A stretch of DNA of 46,630 bases, taken from assembly GCF_001936595.1 (NCBI RefSeq), contig NZ_MLBG01000021.1, positions 1 through 46,630 on the forward strand. Direction: 5' to 3'. Within the stretch, counting starts at the first letter, position 1; the number at the start of each line of letters is the position of its first letter. The position numbers and the translations under genes were made by a program. This DNA is from Desulfovibrio sp. DV. GTDB taxonomy: Bacteria > Desulfobacterota > Desulfovibrionia > Desulfovibrionales > Desulfovibrionaceae. Under the pieces are notes generated by a model. It worked only from the letters and a program-made list of their open reading frames with translations, was not told where the DNA came from and did not search any database. Shown here piece after piece: positions 43,500 through 46,630 of the stretch.

Positions 43500-44606
43500 T
43501 TACGCCAAAACAGCGGCCAGGGGGGTGAGTTCCAGGCCAAAGGCCTCGGCCACGCCGGCATAGGTCAGCTTGCCGTCGACGGTGTTGAGTCCCGCGGCCA
43601 GGGCCGGGTCCAGGCGCAGCGCGCCAAGGCCGTTGGCCGCCAGCTTCAGGGCATAGGGCAGGGTCTGGTTGCACAGGGCGTAGGTGGAGGTGCGCGGCAC
43701 GGCTCCCGGCATGTTGGCCACGCCATAGTGGACCACCCCGTCAATGACGTAGGTGGGGGCGGCATGGGTGGTGGCCTTTATGGTCTCCACGCAACCGCCC
43801 TGGTCCACGGCCACGTCCACGATGACCGAGCCTTCCTTCATGGTGGGCAGCATGTCCCGGGTGACCAGATGCGGGGCCTTGGCTCCGGGGATGAGCACCG
43901 CGCCGATGACCAGATCGGCGTAGGTGACGGCCTTGCGGATATTGGCCTCGTTGCTGGCCGAGGTCACGATGCGGCCCTGGTAGATGTCGTCGAGGTACTG
44001 GAGCCGGGCGTGGTTGACGTCAAGGACCGTCACCTGCGCGCCCATGCCCACGGCGATCTTGGCCGCATTGGAACCGACCACGCCGGCCCCGACCACCACC
44101 ACCGAGGCCTGGGGCACGCCCGGCACGCCGCCAAGCAGCACGCCGCGTCCGCCCTGGGATTTTTCCAGGGCATGGGCCCCCACCTGGGGAGCCATGCGGC
44201 CAGCCACTTCGCTCATGGGCACGAGCAGCGGCAGGGTGCCGTCGCGGAGCTGCACCGTTTCGTAGGCCACGCCCGCGACGCCCGAAGCCAGCAGCGCATC
44301 GGTCAGCGCCCGGTCTGCCGCCAGATGGAGATAGGTGAAAAGAAGCAGGCCTTTGCGCAGATATTTATATTCGCAGGCAATAGGTTCCTTGACCTTGATG
44401 ACCATGTCCGCGCCCCAGGCCTCGGCGGCGCCAACCAGTTTGGCCCCGGCAGCGGCATACTGCTCGTCGGTGAGTCCCGAGCCCAGGCCGGCCCCGGTTT
44501 CCACCAGCACGGCATGGCCGCGGCGGGCCAGGGTTTCCACCGCTCCCGGGGTCATGGCCACGCGATTTTCCAGGGTCTTAATTTCTTTTGGAATCCCGAT
44601 GATCAT
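43500..44606 (-). CDS. ald: Alanine dehydrogenase
   Basis: 368 residues. NAD-dependent interconversion of alanine with pyruvate plus ammonium. N-terminal catalytic part: [23 protein letters not shown] with the conserved Arg, MVIKVKEPI with the catalytic Lys, [12 protein letters not shown] with the catalytic His. Rossmann motif [30 protein letters not shown] (about 168-198); [11 protein letters not shown] near 270. ATG at 44606 has SD CGAGGT; a TTG five codons earlier overlaps the SD. Upstream of and collinear with the liv operon, suggesting joint use of amino acids as carbon and nitrogen source. Confidence 0.97.
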   Translation of the reverse strand: MIIGIPKEIKTLENRVAMTPGAVETLARRGHAVLVETGAGLGSGLTDEQYAAAGAKLVGAAEAWGADMVIKVKEPIACEYKYLRKGLLLFTYLHLAADRALTDALLASGVAGVAYETVQLRDGTLPLLVPMSEVAGRMAPQVGAHALEKSQGGRGVLLGGVPGVPQASVVVVGAGVVGSNAAKIAVGMGAQVTVLDVNHARLQYLDDIYQGRIVTSASNEANIRKAVTYADLVIGAVLIPGAKAPHLVTRDMLPTMKEGSVIVDVAVDQGGCVETIKATTHAAPTYVIDGVVHYGVANMPGAVPRTSTYALCNQTLPYALKLAANGLGALRLDPALAAGLNTVDGKLTYAGVAEAFGLELTPLAAVLA

Positions 44607-44720
44607 AAAAGTACCTCGCAAAAAGCGTTTGGTAAGTTCGGCTTCCCTTCGGCCCTGGCGCGCTCGAAGCGGGGGCGCGCTCGCCCAGGCGGCCTTTCAG
44701 TAAAATAATTTGCGGCTTTT

Positions 44721-44732
44721 GACAATATTGTC
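44721..44732. promoter_or_regulatory. Perfect 12-bp palindrome between ald and purU
   Basis: GACAATATTGTC lies in the only AT-rich part of the 228-nt divergent spacer, 115 nt from the ald start and 103 nt from the purU start. The preceding TT makes TTGACA a possible -35 toward purU. Candidate operator for a regulator of one or both genes. Confidence 0.4.
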
Positions 44733-44834
44733 CGAATAATATTTGGCGATACCGGTCTGGCCTCCGAAACCGTTCTGCGTTATGCCCTTTTTCCCGGTTT
44801 TCCCGGGCCAGACTCACTAAAAGGACACAAATCC

Positions 44835-45692
44835 ATGGCCGCAACCGCCCGCCTGCGCATCACCTGCCCGGATCGACCCGGCATTGTTTCTGCTGTCACC
44901 ACGTTTCTGTACACCCACGGGGCCAACATCATCGACCTGGACCAGCACTCCACCGACCCCGAGGGCGGCACCTTTTTCATGCGCCTGGAATTTTACACGC
45001 CCTATATGGATGTGTCCCGGTCCGCCCTGGAGGCCGCCTTCGGCGAGGTGGTGGGCAACCGGTTCGCCATGGACTGGCGGTTGTCGTACTCCGACGAACC
45101 CAAGCGCACGGCCGTCCTGGTCTCGCGCCACGACCACTGCCTGATGGAACTGCTGTGGCGCTACACCCGCCAGGAGCTGCCCTGTGAACTGGCCATGGTC
45201 ATCGGCAACCACGAGGACCCGCGCGAGGCCGTGGAACGCTTCGGCGTGCCCTACCACTGCGTGCCGGTCGGCGACGGCGGCATGGCCGAGGCCGAAACCC
45301 GCATGGCCGAGCTGCTCGGCCCGGACATCGATCTCGTGGTGCTGGCCCGCTACATGCGCGTCCTGTCGGCCGATTTCCTGCGCCCCTACGACACCCGGGT
45401 GATCAATATCCACCACTCCTTCCTGCCGGCCTTTGTCGGGGCCGACCCCTACCGCCAGGCCCACGAAAAGGGTGTGAAGCTCATCGGGGCCACGGCCCAC
45501 TACGTCACGGCCGAACTCGACGCCGGCCCGATCATCGAACAGGACACGGCCCGGGTGACCCACCGCCACAGCGTGGCCGACCTCAAGGGCATGGGCAGCG
45601 AACTGGAACGCACCGTACTGGCCCGGGCCGTCACCTGGCACCTCGAAGACCGGGTTATCGTTTTTGGCAACAAAACGGTTGTATTTCGTTAG
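44835..45692 (+). CDS. purU: Formyltetrahydrofolate deformylase
   Basis: 285 residues. Hydrolyses 10-formyl-THF to formate and THF. An N-terminal ACT domain (about 5-80: [45 protein letters not shown]) is followed by the formyltransferase fold with catalytic Asn/His in [22 protein letters not shown] and Asp in [11 protein letters not shown]. The loop after HSFLP (AFVGADPY, not the transformylase PxxxG pattern) fits PurU rather than PurN. In a sulfate reducer the formate could feed formate dehydrogenases, whose tungsten cofactor depends on tup/mobB of this window. Divergent from ald; ends at a shared terminator after repeat copy D. Confidence 0.95.
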   Translation: MAATARLRITCPDRPGIVSAVTTFLYTHGANIIDLDQHSTDPEGGTFFMRLEFYTPYMDVSRSALEAAFGEVVGNRFAMDWRLSYSDEPKRTAVLVSRHDHCLMELLWRYTRQELPCELAMVIGNHEDPREAVERFGVPYHCVPVGDGGMAEAETRMAELLGPDIDLVVLARYMRVLSADFLRPYDTRVINIHHSFLPAFVGADPYRQAHEKGVKLIGATAHYVTAELDAGPIIEQDTARVTHRHSVADLKGMGSELERTVLARAVTWHLEDRVIVFGNKTVVFR

Positions 45693-45700
45693 GATAAAGG

Positions 45701-45797
45701 GAAAGGAGAAGGCAGAAGATGCCTCCGGCGGCCGGGGGATGATCCCCCCGGACCCCTGCAACGGGAGAAGTTTGGAAAGGGGGCTTGGCGCGGGCTG
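45701..45797 (+). repeat. Dispersed repeat copy D
   Basis: AAGATGCCTCCGGCGGCC, GGGGGATGATCCCCCC, GGACCCCTGCA, GGGAGAAGTTTG and a CTTGGCGCGGGCTG block match copies A and B over about 90 bp; the left arm of the palindrome is one G shorter. The distal half (TTGTTTCCG...TTTGGG) is absent. Lies between the purU stop and its terminator. Confidence 0.8.
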
Positions 45798-45835
45798 ATC
45801 ATCCGGTCGGTTGATGACAGGGGCAGCCGAAACGG

Positions 45836-45873
45836 AAAAAAGCGCCCGGGGAGCATCTCCCCGGGCGCTTTTT
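45836..45873. terminator. Bidirectional terminator between purU and feoB
   Basis: A 17-bp perfect stem (AAAAAGCGCCCGGGGAG with its complement) and CAT loop at 45837-45873, with A-run on the left and T-run on the right, serves both converging genes. Confidence 0.92.
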
Positions 45874-45900
45874 GCGTCGTTGGGCCGTCAGGTCGAAACG

Positions 45901-46630
45901 TCAGGCAAAAAGCCCGGCGATGCGGTAGACGGCCACGGCCATGATGAAGGCAAAGGTCATGGACCCAAAGACCGAGAAGGTGGCCCACTTCCAGTTGGTT
46001 TCCTTGGCAATGGCCACCACCGTGACCATGCAGGGCGTGTAGAGCAGCATGAAGGTGAAGACGCTTAGGATCGCCGGCAGGGTCCAGGCCGGGTCGGCGG
46101 CCAGACGTTCACTCAGCGACTCCGACTCCTCCGGGTCCACTTCGCCCATGGAATAGGCAGTGGCCATGGTGGAGACAAAGACCTCCTTGGCCGCGAACGC
46201 GCCGAGCAGGGCCACGTTGGCCTGCCAGGGGAAGCCGGCCTGGTCCGTGACCGGGCGCACGAATTCGCTTATCCGGCCGCCCACGGAGTATTTGAGGGCC
46301 TCCTCGGTCTGGACGTCGTCGATCTGCTTGGTGGCGTCCTCGGCCAGCGCCGTCAGCGACTCCTCGGTGGCCTCGGGATTGGCCGCCTTGACCTGCTCCA
46401 CGGCCTGTTCGCGCTGGGCGTCAAACCCGGCCACGGTGGCCTCGGGCAGCTTGGGGAAGGTCATCACCGCCCACATGAGGATGGACACGGCCAGGATCAC
46501 GGTGCCGGCCTTTTTGACGTACTGCCAGACCCGTTCCAGGGTGTGGGAGACCACGCCGCGCAGGGTGGGCAGGCGATAGGGCGGGATTTCCATGACAAAG
46601 GGCGTGGATTCCCCTTTGATCACGGTCCAG
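45901..46630 (-). CDS. feoB: Ferrous iron transporter FeoB, C-terminal part (runs off the window)
   Basis: At least 243 residues of the membrane domain are present; the GTPase N-terminus lies right of base 46630, and the frame is open to the edge (WTVIKGESTPFVMEIPPYRLPT). TPFVMEIPPYRLP, the Gate-like LLGAFAAKEVFVSTMATAYSMGE with its conserved AAKE, and LYTPCMVTVVAIAKETNWKWA with the conserved Cys-containing motif are FeoB signatures. An insert of about 60 residues (GFDAQREQAVEQVKAANPEATEESL...) between membrane segments is typical of the family's periplasmic or cytoplasmic loop. Imports Fe2+ for the many Fe-S and haem proteins of this anaerobe. Confidence 0.93.
   Translation of the reverse strand, partial: WTVIKGESTPFVMEIPPYRLPTLRGVVSHTLERVWQYVKKAGTVILAVSILMWAVMTFPKLPEATVAGFDAQREQAVEQVKAANPEATEESLTALAEDATKQIDDVQTEEALKYSVGGRISEFVRPVTDQAGFPWQANVALLGAFAAKEVFVSTMATAYSMGEVDPEESESLSERLAADPAWTLPAILSVFTFMLLYTPCMVTVVAIAKETNWKWATFSVFGSMTFAFIMAVAVYRIAGLFA

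Overview
The window reads as a chromosomal segment of a GC-rich sulfate-reducing deltaproteobacterium of the Desulfovibrionaceae (Desulfovibrio/Solidesulfovibrio type). The assignment rests on a tungstate-specific ABC transporter next to mobB, the sulfate-reducer-like ribosomal proteins, the LysR-type regulator, polar-flagellum flagellin, ferrous iron transport and the very GC-rich third-codon positions. It is mostly conserved core chromosome with several short accessory or regulatory regions; no tRNA, rRNA, CRISPR array, prophage or insertion sequence with a transposase was seen.

Layout. (1) 1-2552: a dispersed repeat at the left edge, then a minus-strand run: a YnfA-like membrane protein, a 293-residue unknown, an orphan PqqD-domain protein and a Tat-exported molybdopterin oxidoreductase. 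(2) 2553-5171: sigma-54 type promoter, amtB and glnB, i.e. nitrogen-limited ammonium uptake with its PII sensor. (3) 5201-6436: a CBS-domain protein translationally coupled to an HPP-family membrane protein, behind a CRP/FNR-type box. (4) 6447-6694: a 240-bp MITE-like element with 23-bp perfect terminal inverted repeats. (5) 6725-10384: acetyltransferase plus TrmB-type regulator, a divergent YgjV-like membrane protein, and a soluble GAF-like/histidine kinase. (6) 10535-13568: tupA-tupB-tupC-mobB, linking tungstate uptake to bis-MGD cofactor synthesis for tungsto/molybdo enzymes. (7) 13569-15444: a long non-coding stretch with repeat remnants and an orphan terminator, then flagellin behind a textbook sigma-28 promoter. 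(8) 15557-16447: LysR-type regulator.

(9) 16489-35153: one uninterrupted minus-strand ribosomal superoperon, reading from a sigma-70 promoter at about 35,150: rpsL-rpsG-fusA-tuf, rpsJ-rplC-rplD-rplW-rplB-rpsS-rplV-rpsC-rplP-rpmC-rpsQ, rplN-rplX-rplE-rpsN-rpsH-rplF-rplR-rpsE-rpmD-rplO-secY-map, rpmJ-rpsM-rpsK-rpsD-rpoA-rplQ, closed by a strong terminator. The str, S10, spc and alpha operons of E. coli are here fused; adk and infA are absent between secY and rpmJ. A structured 190-nt leader precedes rpsD, which uses a TTG start.

(10) 35176-38331: a small outer-membrane beta-barrel protein, a 94-residue helical unknown, diacylglycerol kinase, and a Ser/Thr/Asp-rich protein with DG repeats every 13-14 residues. 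(11) 38497-43331: a complete branched-chain amino-acid ABC transporter (livK-livH-livM-livG-livF). (12) 43454-46630: alanine dehydrogenase, divergent purU, another repeat copy, a bidirectional terminator and the 3' part of feoB, which runs off the right edge.

The most unusual items are the MITE-like repeat family, MobB carrying a C-terminal four-cysteine Fe-S motif, the orphan PqqD/molybdoenzyme operon, matching 16-bp GC-rich hairpins after both solute-binding-protein genes, the rpsD leader, the RBS-enclosing inverted repeat of the TrmB gene and the DG-repeat protein. I did not find a convincing large undescribed system; these are smaller leads.
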